A stretch of DNA of 64,000 bases from Microvirga sp. 17 mud 1-3 (GCF_003151255.1 NZ_CP029481.1:3410001-3474000), one strand, 5' to 3'. Positions 37,253-46,615 are shown, counted from the first letter of the stretch. Numbers and translations are program-made. Notes: generated by a model from the letters alone, not told the origin.

Positions 37253-39970
37253 TCAGGCCGGGAGCAGCGCCATGTCGGAAAATTCAGCGACGGGCAGCGT
37301 CACCACACGCAGGTCCGGATCGTGGGGATCGTTGCGGATCGAGAAGCCAAGCTGGCGGCACATGTCGAGCATGGTGGCATTCTCGCGCAGCACCTGGCCC
37401 TCGATGACGCGCAGCCCCTCGACTTTCGCCCATTCGATCATCATGCGCATCAGGCTCCAGCCGAGACCGATGCCCTTCAGGTCGGACCGCAGCAGGATTG
37501 CGTATTCGCCGGTCTCGTGGTTGGCATCCGCGTGGAGCCGCACCGCACCCATCATCTCGCCGGTCTCCCGGTCGAAGGCCACGAACGCGATGGCGCGGGC
37601 ATAGTCGATCTGCGTAAGCCGGGCCAGGAAGGTGTGGCTGAAGTCCCGCACGGGCGCGAAGAAGCGCAGGCGCAGATCCTCCGGCGTCACCTGCTCGAAG
37701 AAGCGGCGGAACTCCTCCTCGTCCTCTGGCCTGACCGGACGCACGAAGGCCTCGCGGCCGTTGCGCAAAGCAACCACGCGCTCCCACTCCTTGGGGTAGG
37801 GACGCACGGCGAAGCGGGGATGCCCCCTCGCCTTGCGGGTCTCGGCCGCAACCGCGATGCGCGCATCCACGGCAATGACGCCATCCTGGTCGGCGAGGAG
37901 CGGATTGATGTCGATCTCGCGAATGTCCGGCAGGTCGGCGGAGAGCTGCGCGATCTTCACCAGGACGAGCGCAATAGCCCGCTCGTCCGCCGCCGGCACG
38001 TCGCGATAGCCCTTGAGGATCCGCGATACGCGGGTGCGCGAAATCAGGTCGTGCGCGAGCTTGAGATCGAGGGGCGGCAGCGCGAGGGCCTTGTCGTTGA
38101 TGACCTCCACGGCCGTTCCACCGCGTCCGAAGAGCACGACGGGTCCGAAGGACGGATCGTCCGCGAGACCGACGATCAGTTCCCGCGCCTTGGCGCGCCG
38201 CACCATCGGCTGGACCGTGACGCCCTTCACCACTGCCTCGGGCCGCAGGCGCGCCGCCCGTTCGAAGATATCGACCGCCGCCTTCCTGACCGCCTCCTCG
38301 GTCGTGAGGTCGAGCTTCACGCCGCCGATATCGGATTTGTGCACGATATCGGGCGAGAGGATCTTCACCGCCACCGTTCCGCCTTCGGCGATGATCGGCC
38401 GTGCGGCCGCCGCGGCCTCGTCCGGCGTCCGCGCCAGATGCACGGGGGCAACCGGGATGTCGTAGGCCCTGAGCAGGGCATTGGTCTCGAGCGGATCGAG
38501 CCAGTGACGGTTCTCGGCGAGCACGCCCTTGACGATGGCCTGTGCGGCGGCCGTGTCGGGCACGAAGTCCTTCGGAAGGCTGTCCGGCGTCTCCATGAGC
38601 TCGGTCTGCGCCTCGCGGTAGCGGACGAGCTGCATGAAGCCGCGCACCGCGTCCGCCTCCGTGGCGAAATGCGGAATGCGCAGCTCCTCGAAGACCCGCG
38701 CCGATTCCGGATCCTCGCCGATCCAGGCCGCGAAGACGGGTTTCTGCACGAAACCGTTGGCACGGGCGCGCCGGACGGTGTCCGCAATGGCCGCCGCGGC
38801 CTTGGGCGCATCCGTCACGGCCGTGGGAACGTTGAGGATGAGGATCGCGTCGTTGTCCGGATCCGTGAGCAAGGCTTCGAGCGCGACCGCATAGCGGGCG
38901 GGATCCGCATCTCCGATGATGTCCACCGGGTTCGAATGCGACCAGGTGGCGGGCAGCACCGCATCGAGCTTGCGGCGCGTCTCGTCCGAGAGGCCTGCCA
39001 GCGTACCGCCGAGATCGATGAGCCGGTCGACCGCGAGCACGCCGACCCCACCGCCATTCGTCAGAACGGCGAGGCGGTTGCCTGGGAACGGCTTCTGGCG
39101 CCCCAGGGTCTCGGCCGCCGCGAAGAGCTGGTCGAGGTCGAGCACCCGTAGCACTCCCGCCCTGCGGAACGCGGCTTCGAACACGGCATCGGAGCCCGCC
39201 ATGGCGCCCGTATGCGTGGCGGCCGCCTGAGCGCCTTGCGCATGGCGGCCGGCCTTGATGGCCACCACCGGCTTGGTGCGCGCCGCAGCGCGGGCCGCCG
39301 ACATGAACTTCTGCGCGTTGTCGATGGATTCGATGTACAGGAGGATCGCGCGTGTCCCGGCATCGCGCGAGAAGTAATCGAGGCAGTCGCTGAAATCGAC
39401 GTCGATCTTATCGCCGAGGGATACGATGGCCGAGAAGCCCACATTGCGCTGGGCGGCCCACTCCACGAGCCCGGCCGCGACGGCGCCAGACTGGGACACC
39501 AACGCCAGATCTCCGGCCAGGGCCCCGCGGGCCGCGAAGCTGGCATTGAGCTTCGCCCGCGGCGCGATGACCCCGATGCAGTTCGGCCCGACGAGGCGCA
39601 GACCATGGCGCCGTGCGGCCAGGCGGACCTTCTCGGAGAGGGATCCCGGCCCGTAGCCGAGGCCCGAGGTCGCGATCACGGCCGCGGCCACGCCGCAGCG
39701 GCCCGCCTCCTCGATCACCCCGCGCACGCTGGGCGGCGGCACCGCGACCACGATGAGGTCCGGCACCTCGGGAAGCTTGGAGATGGAGGGAAAGCACGCC
39801 CTGCCCTCGATCTCCCGATGATGCGGATTGACCGGATGCACAGGCCCAGCGAAGCCGCCCTGGATGAGATTGTGCAGGAAGGTGAGCCCCAGCGACCCGG
39901 CGCGGGGGCTTGCGCCGATCACGGCAACGGAGCGGGGCGCGAAGAGCTGGTCGAGGCGATAGGTGGACAT
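37253..39970 (-). CDS. ADP-forming acyl-CoA synthetase fused to a GNAT domain (Pat-like)
   Basis: A 905-residue protein. CoA-binding domain about 1-135 (SVAVIGASPRAGSLGLTFL), succinyl-CoA-ligase-like domains to about 450, ATP-grasp domain about 480-700 (RAYDIPVAP, VAVKILSPDIVHKSDIGGVKL), and a C-terminal GNAT domain about 740-900 (RFFEQVTPEDLRLRFFAP, RSDLKGIGLGWSLMRMMIEWA). This is the layout of the Pat/PatZ protein acetyltransferases, which acetylate and inactivate acetyl-CoA synthetases; whether the synthetase half is active is unknown. The start MSTYRLDQLF at 39970 is the family start, although the frame is open upstream. It is followed by intergenic bases and opposes the DUF3828 gene. Confidence 0.9.
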   Translation of the reverse strand: MSTYRLDQLFAPRSVAVIGASPRAGSLGLTFLHNLIQGGFAGPVHPVNPHHREIEGRACFPSISKLPEVPDLIVVAVPPPSVRGVIEEAGRCGVAAAVIATSGLGYGPGSLSEKVRLAARRHGLRLVGPNCIGVIAPRAKLNASFAARGALAGDLALVSQSGAVAAGLVEWAAQRNVGFSAIVSLGDKIDVDFSDCLDYFSRDAGTRAILLYIESIDNAQKFMSAARAAARTKPVVAIKAGRHAQGAQAAATHTGAMAGSDAVFEAAFRRAGVLRVLDLDQLFAAAETLGRQKPFPGNRLAVLTNGGGVGVLAVDRLIDLGGTLAGLSDETRRKLDAVLPATWSHSNPVDIIGDADPARYAVALEALLTDPDNDAILILNVPTAVTDAPKAAAAIADTVRRARANGFVQKPVFAAWIGEDPESARVFEELRIPHFATEADAVRGFMQLVRYREAQTELMETPDSLPKDFVPDTAAAQAIVKGVLAENRHWLDPLETNALLRAYDIPVAPVHLARTPDEAAAAARPIIAEGGTVAVKILSPDIVHKSDIGGVKLDLTTEEAVRKAAVDIFERAARLRPEAVVKGVTVQPMVRRAKARELIVGLADDPSFGPVVLFGRGGTAVEVINDKALALPPLDLKLAHDLISRTRVSRILKGYRDVPAADERAIALVLVKIAQLSADLPDIREIDINPLLADQDGVIAVDARIAVAAETRKARGHPRFAVRPYPKEWERVVALRNGREAFVRPVRPEDEEEFRRFFEQVTPEDLRLRFFAPVRDFSHTFLARLTQIDYARAIAFVAFDRETGEMMGAVRLHADANHETGEYAILLRSDLKGIGLGWSLMRMMIEWAKVEGLRVIEGQVLRENATMLDMCRQLGFSIRNDPHDPDLRVVTLPVAEFSDMALLPA

Positions 39971-40089
39971 GGGCTTTCCGTCGTCTCGTGGCGGGCTGGG
40001 AACAACACCTAGGGCACTTTGGCGGAATATCCGAGCCTCAATTTGTCTTTGAGGAGAGCAGATGTCCCACGTCCCGGCTCTCTCCGGCG

Positions 40090-40623
40090 TTACACCCGGG
40101 GCGTCTCGAATTCCATGAAAAGCAGCTCTTCGTCGTAGAATGTGTCGCCGACGCGCAGGGCCTTGCGCTCGATCCCATAGGGCCGGAAGCCGAGCTTGTG
40201 GTAGGTACGACGGGCGCCCGTGTTGGAAAGACCGACGGCCGCCTCGAGCACGATGACGTGTGCGGCCGCGTGGGTGACGACTTGCCGGACAAGGGCCTCG
40301 CCGAGCCCCTGCCCGCGCAGGTCCGGCTGGACATAGACACCCCACATCACGCCCTTGTGCCGGGCCTTCAGACGGCCCTGGACCGCGAAGCCCGCCATTC
40401 CGACGAGCCGCTCTCCGGACCAGCCCCCGAAGATCCGGCCGGGGCCGCTCTCGGGGATCATGGCGCGGAAATCGTCGAGGCTGCGGGCCACCTCCTCCTC
40501 ATAGCTAGACCCGAAGGCCTCGGGCACACCGGCGAGCGCTTCCAGCCGCAGATCCCGGAAGGCCCGGGCATCGGACGGAACGAGAGGGCGCAGGGAAAGA
40601 GGCGGAGGGTTCGGTTGTGCCAT
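40090..40623 (-). CDS. GNAT family N-acetyltransferase
   Basis: A 177-residue acetyltransferase. HKGVMWGVYVQPDLRGQGLGEALVRQVVTHA holds the acetyl-CoA loop (V-x-P-D-x-R-G-Q-G-L-G), and RTYHKLGFRPYG is the typical end. The start at 40623 gives MAQPNPPPLSLRPL; the frame is open upstream. It is one of three GNAT-containing genes in this 4 kb, upstream of the Pat-like gene by about 120 bases. Confidence 0.88.
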   Translation of the reverse strand: MAQPNPPPLSLRPLVPSDARAFRDLRLEALAGVPEAFGSSYEEEVARSLDDFRAMIPESGPGRIFGGWSGERLVGMAGFAVQGRLKARHKGVMWGVYVQPDLRGQGLGEALVRQVVTHAAAHVIVLEAAVGLSNTGARRTYHKLGFRPYGIERKALRVGDTFYDEELLFMEFETPRV

Positions 40624-40706
40624 GGGCCTGTGTGGAGTGACGAAGCGGAAAGGCGAGCTTGGCCCGTCCCGCGGCTCGCGATCAAGCCCACGCGGGGAAC
40701 GAAAAC

Positions 40707-41165
40707 TCAAGCTTCCCACAGATAGCGGATGTCGGGCTCCTTCTCGTCGTTCCCGGACCCGTCGGTGAATTCAGCCGGGACAAAGCCATGCCGCTCGTAG
40801 AAGCGCCGGGCCTGCGCGTTCTTCTGGAAGGTCCAGAGCTGGAGACGGCTGCTCCCCTCCCGCACGGCCTGCAGCAGGGCCGATCCGACGCCCCGAGAGT
40901 GCCAGGCGGGGTCCACATAGAGATGGTCGAGCCAATCGCCGCACAGAGCCGCATAGCCGATGAACTTTCCGTCCGCTTCCGCGAGCCAGACGATGCTTCG
41001 GGGAAGCACGAGGTCCCGGAAGAAGGCCAAGTCCTCCTCTGGCGTGTGGAGATCCGGCAGATAGGGAAGGCACGCCTCACGCACCGCACGGTGCAGCCGA
41101 GCCACCGCCGGCATATCGGCCGGAGCGGCGCGGCGCAGGAAGAAGCGCGAAGCTCCTTCGGTCAC
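40707..41165 (-). CDS. GNAT family N-acetyltransferase
   Basis: A 152-residue acetyltransferase: DHLYVDPAWHSRGVGSALLQAVREG is the CoA loop and ARRFYERHGFVPAEFT the C-terminal signature. A GTG start at 41165 overlaps the stop of the histidine kinase gene by four bases (GTGA), so it is coupled to that gene. Substrate unknown. Confidence 0.88.
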   Translation of the reverse strand: MTEGASRFFLRRAAPADMPAVARLHRAVREACLPYLPDLHTPEEDLAFFRDLVLPRSIVWLAEADGKFIGYAALCGDWLDHLYVDPAWHSRGVGSALLQAVREGSSRLQLWTFQKNAQARRFYERHGFVPAEFTDGSGNDEKEPDIRYLWEA

Positions 41166-43822
41166 TCGGCCAGCACCCGCGTCGGCGGGAAGATCACCTC
41201 CACGAGGGTGCCCTCGTTGGGGCTGCTCGAAATCTGCAGCGCGCCCCGGTTCGCCTCGACCAAGGCCTTGGTCAGGGGCAGGCCGAGCCCCGTGCCGCCG
41301 CGCTTGCGTGCCGTTGCCAGCTGCCGGAACGGCTCGAGGGCGGCCTGGATCTCCTTCTCGGTCATGCCGATGCCGGTATCGCGGACCCGGAACGCCACCT
41401 CGCCCCGGTCGGTCAGGGCCGTGGAGACGATCACCTGCCCGCCCGCATCCGTAAACTTGATCGCATTCGACACGAGGTTGAGGACGATCTGGCGCATGGA
41501 GCGCTCGTCCGCCACCACGGGCGGCAGCTTCTCCGGAAAGCTGGTGCGCACGACGATCCGGTCCCGCGCCGCCTGGGGCTGCAGCAGCGTCACGCAGGCT
41601 GAGACGAGACCGTTCAGCCCCACACTCGTGAAGGCGAGCTCCATGCGCCCGGCCTCGACCTTGGCGAGGTCGAGCAGATCGTTCACAAGGCTGATGACAT
41701 GCGCGCCGGAGGCGTGGATGTCCTTGAGATATTCCTTGTAGCGGTCGATGCCGACGGGCCCGAACCGCTCCTCCAGCATGACCTCGGCAAAGCCCAGAAT
41801 GGCATTGAGGGGCGTGCGGATCTCGTGGCTGATCTTGGCGAGCAGGTCAGACTTCTGGGCGCTCGCCTCCTCGGCGGCGCGCTTGGCGCCCACGAGCTCG
41901 CCTTCCGCCTTCTTGAAGGCCGTGATGTCTCGCAGGACCGCGCAGAATTTCCGGCCCGGCCCGTCATGGACCCGGCCCATGGTCATGAAGAGCGGGATCG
42001 TTCCGCCCTGGCGCACCCGCCCCTGGACCTCGCGTCCGTCGTTGAGCAGGCTCTGGACGCCGGGCGAGCGCAAACCTTCGAGATAATCGAGGGCGACGAT
42101 ATGGCTTTCCGGCGCGAGGAGAACCGTGATCGCATCTCCCACCACCTCGCCCTGGTCGTAGCCGAACAGGGCCTCGGCCGAGCGGTTGAGGGACACGATG
42201 CGGCCGGTCTCGTCGAGAACGATCACTCCGTCGGTCGCGGTGTCGAGGATCGATTCCAGCTCCTGCATCCGGCCTTCGCGCAGGCGCAGCTCCGCCTCAA
42301 GAACCGGAAGACGACGGTCGGCCTCCGTGTCCTGGATCCGGCGGATCGTCATGAGATCGGCAGGTTCCCCGTTCCACTCGGCCTTGGCCCGGCGCACCTC
42401 GACCGGTACGCTCTCGCCCTGCCGGGTCGCAATCGCCCGGGGCGAGCCCTCCTGCTCCCGGCCGGAAGGCGCAGGAGAGCTGCCGAAAAGGCCCGCGATG
42501 CCGCCGGCCGCCAGATCGGCTCCGGTCTCGTGGCCGGCAAGGTCGAGCAGGCTGCGATTAGCGAACAGGATCTCGTTGCCCCGATGGACAAGCACGCCGA
42601 TGGGCAGGCGGTCGAGCACCCTGTCCCCGTCGAGGGTCGGCGGGACCGCAGGCGCGGGCTCCGCTGGGGCCGGCTCCTGTTCGGATGCCGGCGGAGGCAC
42701 GACGTCACGCGGCGGTTCCTCGGCCTCGAAACGCGCCCCGAGGGCGCGGGCAATCTCGCGGAAGGCGCTGCGCTCCGCATTCGACAGTCCCATTTCGGAA
42801 CGGGCCGGAACAACGGAAGCTTCCGCAGGCGCGGGAATCTCCGGCGCAGCCTCGTCCGTCCCCAGCTCGGCCAGGGTTGCCGCGACCGTCTCGCGCAGGC
42901 GCTCGAACAGAACCTCGTCGTGGCTGCGGATTTCCTCAGCGGGGGACAGATCCGGCGCCCCTCCGTCCATCTGAGGATCCGGCTCGCTCTCCGTCGCTGG
43001 AGCGGCAGGCGCCGCCCGCTCGCGGACGGCGTCCATGCGCACAAGGCCGAAGCCCCTGAAGCCGACAAGCGTCCGCTGCGGTCCGAAGACCGGCATGCCG
43101 GCCCAATCGACCGGGACCTGTCGGTCGGAGCCGTCCATGTTCCACAGGATTGTCCGGGCGCTCCAGGTCTCGCGCCGCGCGAAGAGCGATGCGATCTCCT
43201 GGCCGGGATCCTCCGCGAGAGACCCTGCCACCTCGTCCCAGGTCATTCCAACGATGCGGGAGGATTCGGGGCCGACCGCCTCGGCCAGGCCCGCTGATAC
43301 GTCCAGGAAGCGGGTCTCGGGATCGGTCCGCCAGACGAACCGGATCGGGCCGCGCCGGTCGCCGCTCTGCCTAGGCTCCTCCCCGGCTGCCGGATGCGTC
43401 TTTTCGGTCTGGGGTGCTTTCTCCCGAACAGGACGACCATAGGCGCGCGGAAGCGAGCCGACGACGGCCGTGACGAGGACGGTCTCGCCATCGAGATCCG
43501 TCAGTCGGCAGGCGCAGGTCACGGGCGGCGACAGGCCAGCCGGGTCGAGGCGCAGGCGTTCGAGCCGCGTCCCGTTCCTGGGGGCGAGACCGCCGCCCAA
43601 GGCCCTCAGGCGGCTCCTGGCCTGAAGGGCCGGAAAAACGACGCCGGTTTCATTAGCGAGGACCCACCGCAGGCCTGACGCGGCCGATGATGCCCAGAGG
43701 AGCCTATCTCCCGCCTGGCTCCAGACGAGCACGGCCGTCTCCGGCCCGGCGGGAAATGCCGAGGCCGGGTCGGCGGCAAGCCGCGCCAGCATTCTTTCGA
43801 ACCGGTCCGGAGCACCCGTCAT
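41162..43822 (-). CDS. PAS-domain sensor histidine kinase, PleC/PdhS type
   Basis: An 886-residue soluble kinase. Several PAS modules are seen (MGRVHDGPGRKFCAVLRDITAFKKAEGEL, and LDTATDGVIVLDETGRIVSLN), with a long Pro/Ala/Glu-rich linker before them. The HisKA domain has H666 in SHEIRTPLNAILGFAEVM, followed by ERFGPVG..RYKEYLKDIHASG, a pattern of the PleC/DivJ/PdhS family that controls CtrA. The ATPase has NAIKF, DTGIGM and GGTGLGLPL. Start chosen at MTGAPDRF (43822); earlier ATGs are in frame. A role in cell-cycle signalling is inferred from family resemblance only. Confidence 0.85.
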   Translation of the reverse strand: MTGAPDRFERMLARLAADPASAFPAGPETAVLVWSQAGDRLLWASSAASGLRWVLANETGVVFPALQARSRLRALGGGLAPRNGTRLERLRLDPAGLSPPVTCACRLTDLDGETVLVTAVVGSLPRAYGRPVREKAPQTEKTHPAAGEEPRQSGDRRGPIRFVWRTDPETRFLDVSAGLAEAVGPESSRIVGMTWDEVAGSLAEDPGQEIASLFARRETWSARTILWNMDGSDRQVPVDWAGMPVFGPQRTLVGFRGFGLVRMDAVRERAAPAAPATESEPDPQMDGGAPDLSPAEEIRSHDEVLFERLRETVAATLAELGTDEAAPEIPAPAEASVVPARSEMGLSNAERSAFREIARALGARFEAEEPPRDVVPPPASEQEPAPAEPAPAVPPTLDGDRVLDRLPIGVLVHRGNEILFANRSLLDLAGHETGADLAAGGIAGLFGSSPAPSGREQEGSPRAIATRQGESVPVEVRRAKAEWNGEPADLMTIRRIQDTEADRRLPVLEAELRLREGRMQELESILDTATDGVIVLDETGRIVSLNRSAEALFGYDQGEVVGDAITVLLAPESHIVALDYLEGLRSPGVQSLLNDGREVQGRVRQGGTIPLFMTMGRVHDGPGRKFCAVLRDITAFKKAEGELVGAKRAAEEASAQKSDLLAKISHEIRTPLNAILGFAEVMLEERFGPVGIDRYKEYLKDIHASGAHVISLVNDLLDLAKVEAGRMELAFTSVGLNGLVSACVTLLQPQAARDRIVVRTSFPEKLPPVVADERSMRQIVLNLVSNAIKFTDAGGQVIVSTALTDRGEVAFRVRDTGIGMTEKEIQAALEPFRQLATARKRGGTGLGLPLTKALVEANRGALQISSSPNEGTLVEVIFPPTRVLAE

Positions 43823-43966
43823 GAACGGCCTCGACCTTTCACTCCATTCGCCGCGGGACATAAAGCGGCGGCTTCGCATTATCGGATAATGGGGCCTGTG
43901 CCTGAACTCCTAAATCTCTTTACTTCGTGATAACCTTAATGAATAGGCACGGCCTTGATCTTGATT

Positions 43967-43999
43967 TTGCGCTGCACAATGTGATATTGCACTGCACAA
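43967..43999 (+). promoter_or_regulatory. Paired PhaR-like sites before the phasin gene
   Basis: Two direct copies of TTGCRCTGCACAA (43967-43979 and 43987-43999) lie exactly 20 bases apart, two helical turns, ending 21 bases before the phasin ATG. TGC/GCA-rich sites are known for PhaR, the granule-associated repressor of phasin genes in alphaproteobacteria. A phaR gene is not in the window. Confidence 0.55.
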
Positions 44000-44020
44000 C
44001 AGCCTTAACAGGAGCGATCC

Positions 44021-44401
44021 ATGGCGACCAACCAGACGACGGGTTACGAGATTCCGGAAGAGATGCGCGATTTCGCCGAAAAGAGCGTCGAGCAGGCCCG
44101 CAAGGCCATGGACGGCTTCCTCGGCGCCGCGCAGAAGACGGTCGATACCTTCGAGGGATCGGCGAACACCGCCCAGGCGAGCATGAAGGACGCGACCCGC
44201 AAGACCCTCACCTATGCGGAGCTGAACATCGCGGCCGCCTTCGACCTCGCGCAGAAGATGGTGCGGGCCAAGAACGTCCAGGAAGCCATGCAGTATCAGG
44301 CTGAGTTCGTGCGCTCGCAGGTCGAATCCATGCAGACCCAGATGCGCGAATTCGGCACCATGGCCCAATCGGCCATGAAGCACACCACCACCAAGAAGTA
44401 A
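44021..44401 (+). CDS. Phasin
   Basis: A 126-residue granule-coating protein with the phasin domain: EIPEEMRDFAEKSVEQARKAMDGFLGAAQKT, then TLTYAELNIAAAFDLAQKMVRAKNVQEAMQYQAEFVRSQVESMQTQ. Such proteins bind polyhydroxyalkanoate granules and set their size. GGAGCGATCC precedes the ATG. Two PhaR-like boxes lie upstream, and a second phasin-like gene follows after about 25 bases. Confidence 0.93.
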   Translation: MATNQTTGYEIPEEMRDFAEKSVEQARKAMDGFLGAAQKTVDTFEGSANTAQASMKDATRKTLTYAELNIAAAFDLAQKMVRAKNVQEAMQYQAEFVRSQVESMQTQMREFGTMAQSAMKHTTTKK

Positions 44402-44425
44402 GACCTGCCAAGCGAGGACGTGGCC

Positions 44426-44938
44426 ATGGCCGACGCGAAGAAAGCACGCGCCCCGCGTGCCAGGAAGCAAGCCTCCGCCCCGAAGCCCGGGCCGGAACTC
44501 GCCCTTGAGACGGCGCGGAGCGAACCGGTCTCCGAGACTCATCCTGCCCATGCGGCTGTGGAAACCCCGCTCCAGTCTCACACGAGCACGGACCGGATGG
44601 GAGAGCCGATGCAGTTCTCCCGCTTCGGCCAGGAGCGCACGGAGGCTCTGAGGCATGCTTTGAGCGAGGCCGCCCTGGCCACCGCTCACGGTGCCCTCGA
44701 GGTCAACGACAAGATCATCGCGGCCATGCAGCGCCAGAGCGAGACCGCCATCGACCTGTGGCGCTCCGCCATCGACGCGCCGCATCCGGCGGAGGCGCTG
44801 CGCCTCCACACGGACAGGTCCCGCCAGGCCTATGAAGCGGCGACCGCCCAGTGGAAGGACATCGCGGAGGCGACGACGCGCTGGTTCCAGCGGAGCCTGG
44901 AGCCCTTCCACTCCGTGCTGGCCGACCGCACCCGCTGA
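44426..44938 (+). CDS. Phasin-like protein
   Basis: A 170-residue protein. The first 50 residues are basic and Ala/Pro-rich (KKARAPRARKQASAPKP), a possible DNA- or granule-binding tail, and the second half is a phasin-like helical domain (RTEALRHALSEAALATAHGALEVNDKII, ALRLHTDRSRQAYEAATAQWKDIAE). The GTG at 44420 is six bases earlier. It follows the phasin gene and probably shares its transcript. Confidence 0.75.
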   Translation: MADAKKARAPRARKQASAPKPGPELALETARSEPVSETHPAHAAVETPLQSHTSTDRMGEPMQFSRFGQERTEALRHALSEAALATAHGALEVNDKIIAAMQRQSETAIDLWRSAIDAPHPAEALRLHTDRSRQAYEAATAQWKDIAEATTRWFQRSLEPFHSVLADRTR

Positions 44939-45010
44939 GACCTGTGCCCGTGGGCCTCAGGGCCCGCGGCACCTGTTCCCCGCCGCCGGAACATGCAGTA
45001 TGGCTCGGCC

Positions 45011-45448
45011 ATGACCGGCCGTGCCCCTTCTCGTCCTGTTCCTGCCGTGATCGCCGTCGTCCTGCGCGGCGACCATGTGCTTCTCGTGCGGCGCGCCAAC
45101 CCGCCCGATGCGGGCCTGTGGGGATTCCCGGGCGGCAAGATCGAATATGGCGAAACCGTCGCGGACGCTGCCCTGCGCGAACTGCAGGAGGAAACCGCCA
45201 TTGCGGCGCAGGCGGGCGAGGTTCTCGCGACCCTCGACATTCTCGACCGCGACGAGGGCGGCCATCTCCGACACCACTACATCCTGATCGCCGTCCGCTG
45301 CATCCTCGTGTCCGGTGAGCCCCTGGCCGGGGACGATGCGCTCGAGGTGCGCTGGTTTCCGGTTTGTCAGCTCGATCCCGCGCGCCTGCCCATGAGCGCC
45401 GATGTAGACACGATCGCGCGCCTTGCGCTGCAGGCCTCACCGGCGTGA
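45011..45448 (+). CDS. Nudix hydrolase (ADP-ribose type)
   Basis: A 145-residue hydrolase with the Nudix box GKIEYGETVADAALRELQEETAI and leading GLWGFPGG, the form typical of ADP-ribose pyrophosphatases/MutT-like enzymes. An ATG at 44993 is an alternative. The gene is in the same direction as the phasins but not obviously linked to them. Confidence 0.88.
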   Translation: MTGRAPSRPVPAVIAVVLRGDHVLLVRRANPPDAGLWGFPGGKIEYGETVADAALRELQEETAIAAQAGEVLATLDILDRDEGGHLRHHYILIAVRCILVSGEPLAGDDALEVRWFPVCQLDPARLPMSADVDTIARLALQASPA

Positions 45449-45752
45449 CCGCCCGAGCCTTGCCGTTTGCCGAAACGAAAGGGCCCTGCCGGGAAGGCAG
45501 GGCCAAGGTCTCGTTGTCTCTCGCTTCCGGCCTTAAAGCCGTCGGGTCGACGCAATCTCCGCATGGGGAGCCCTTACGGTCAAGCTTTCCAGGCCCGCTA
45601 TAGTTGATGAAAAGTAAACGTTTACAGATCGGAAAGCATATCGGTAAGTGAAACTTGGTAGTCTATTGCAATATTATTCACATCGCTCTTATCTTCCGCC
45701 CGACAGGCACTTCAAGCCTTGCGCTTTTGGTCCTCAAGCACGGAAAAAAGTG
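45449..45752. other. 304-base gap with a terminator and the porin promoter region
   Basis: Besides the terminator hairpin, the gap holds an AT-rich stretch 45600-45690 with a perfect 12-bp palindrome GTAAACGTTTAC at 45614-45625. This is a strong candidate operator or DNA-binding site for the porin gene. No ORF with coding character is present. Confidence 0.6.
45482..45504. terminator. Terminator hairpin after the Nudix gene
   Basis: GGCCCTGCC/GGCAGGGCC, a perfect 9-bp stem with a GGGAA loop, 33 bases after the stop. T-rich flanks are on both sides (CTTTCGTTTCGG in the minus direction), so it may work in either direction. Confidence 0.6.
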
Positions 45753-46457
45753 ATGCGTACCTCTCTCCTTGGACTGATTACCGGAACTGCAGCCCTGGCC
45801 ATCACGGCCGCGACCGCCCAGGCCGCCGACCTGCCCGCGCGTTATTCCCCTGCCCCGGCCTATGAAGCCATGCCGGCCTTCACCTGGACGGGCTTCTATG
45901 TGGGCGCGAATGTCGGCTACGGCTGGAGCACCGGCAGCAGCCGCTATTTCGATCCCGCCTTCGGCTATGCGGGCGGCGGCAAGAGCGGCGGCTTCGTAGG
46001 CGGCGGTCAGGCCGGCTACAATTACCAGTTCGGCATGTTCGTCCTCGGCGCCGAGACCGACATCCAGTACGCGGCCGTCGGCAACAAGGGTGCGTCCTAC
46101 GGCCTGTACTATTATTCGGGCAATTCGGACGGCTATTTCGGCACGATCCGCGCTCGCGCCGGTGTCGCTTTCGACCGCGCCCTCGTCTATGCCACGGGCG
46201 GCTTCGCCTATGGCGATATCGGCGGCAACATGGCCTTCGATCCCCTACTCGGCTATCGCCGGAGCGACAGCACCCATGGCGGCTGGACCGTCGGCGGCGG
46301 CGTGGAATATGCCGTGTCGGGCAACATTTCGGCCAAGGTCGAGGGCCTTTACGTGAACCTCGATACGCGCAGCAACTATGTGGGCAGCGCCTACGGCGTG
46401 CGCCGCGACACCGAGTTCGGCGTCCTCCGGGCCGGCGTGAACTACAAGTTCAACTGA
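45753..46457 (+). CDS. Outer-membrane beta-barrel protein, Omp25/31 type
   Basis: A 234-residue porin-like protein. The signal peptide is MRTSLLGLITGTAALAITAA to about residue 26 (cleavage near AQA-ADLP). The mature part has repeated Tyr/Gly-rich beta strands (FTWTGFYVGANVGYGW, GGGQAGYNYQFGMFVLGAE, TIRARAGVAF), ending with ELGFGVLRAGVNYKF-like FGVLRAGVNYKFN with a C-terminal aromatic/Asn. It resembles Brucella Omp25/Omp31. The frame is open upstream, but the signal peptide marks 45753. Confidence 0.9.
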   Translation: MRTSLLGLITGTAALAITAATAQAADLPARYSPAPAYEAMPAFTWTGFYVGANVGYGWSTGSSRYFDPAFGYAGGGKSGGFVGGGQAGYNYQFGMFVLGAETDIQYAAVGNKGASYGLYYYSGNSDGYFGTIRARAGVAFDRALVYATGGFAYGDIGGNMAFDPLLGYRRSDSTHGGWTVGGGVEYAVSGNISAKVEGLYVNLDTRSNYVGSAYGVRRDTEFGVLRAGVNYKFN

Positions 46458-46615
46458 CGCTTTTCGCGCTCAGGCAAAGACAGGGGCTCGGCATCGCCGG
46501 GCCCTTTTCCGTTTGGGGGACGCAAAACGGCAATCCTCCGGCAACCGAAGGCGCCTATGCTCCCGGGCGAATCCCCGCATCCGACCGGACGGCGGGCGTC
46601 CTGGAGGAGACTTTC

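Noticed and set aside
37229..39151. 640-residue plus-strand open frame
   Set aside because: Antisense to the acyl-CoA synthetase/GNAT gene, whose domains are intact on the other strand.
41699..43297. 532-residue plus-strand open frame
   Set aside because: Antisense to the histidine kinase gene; it is Arg/Gly/Asp-rich without domains.
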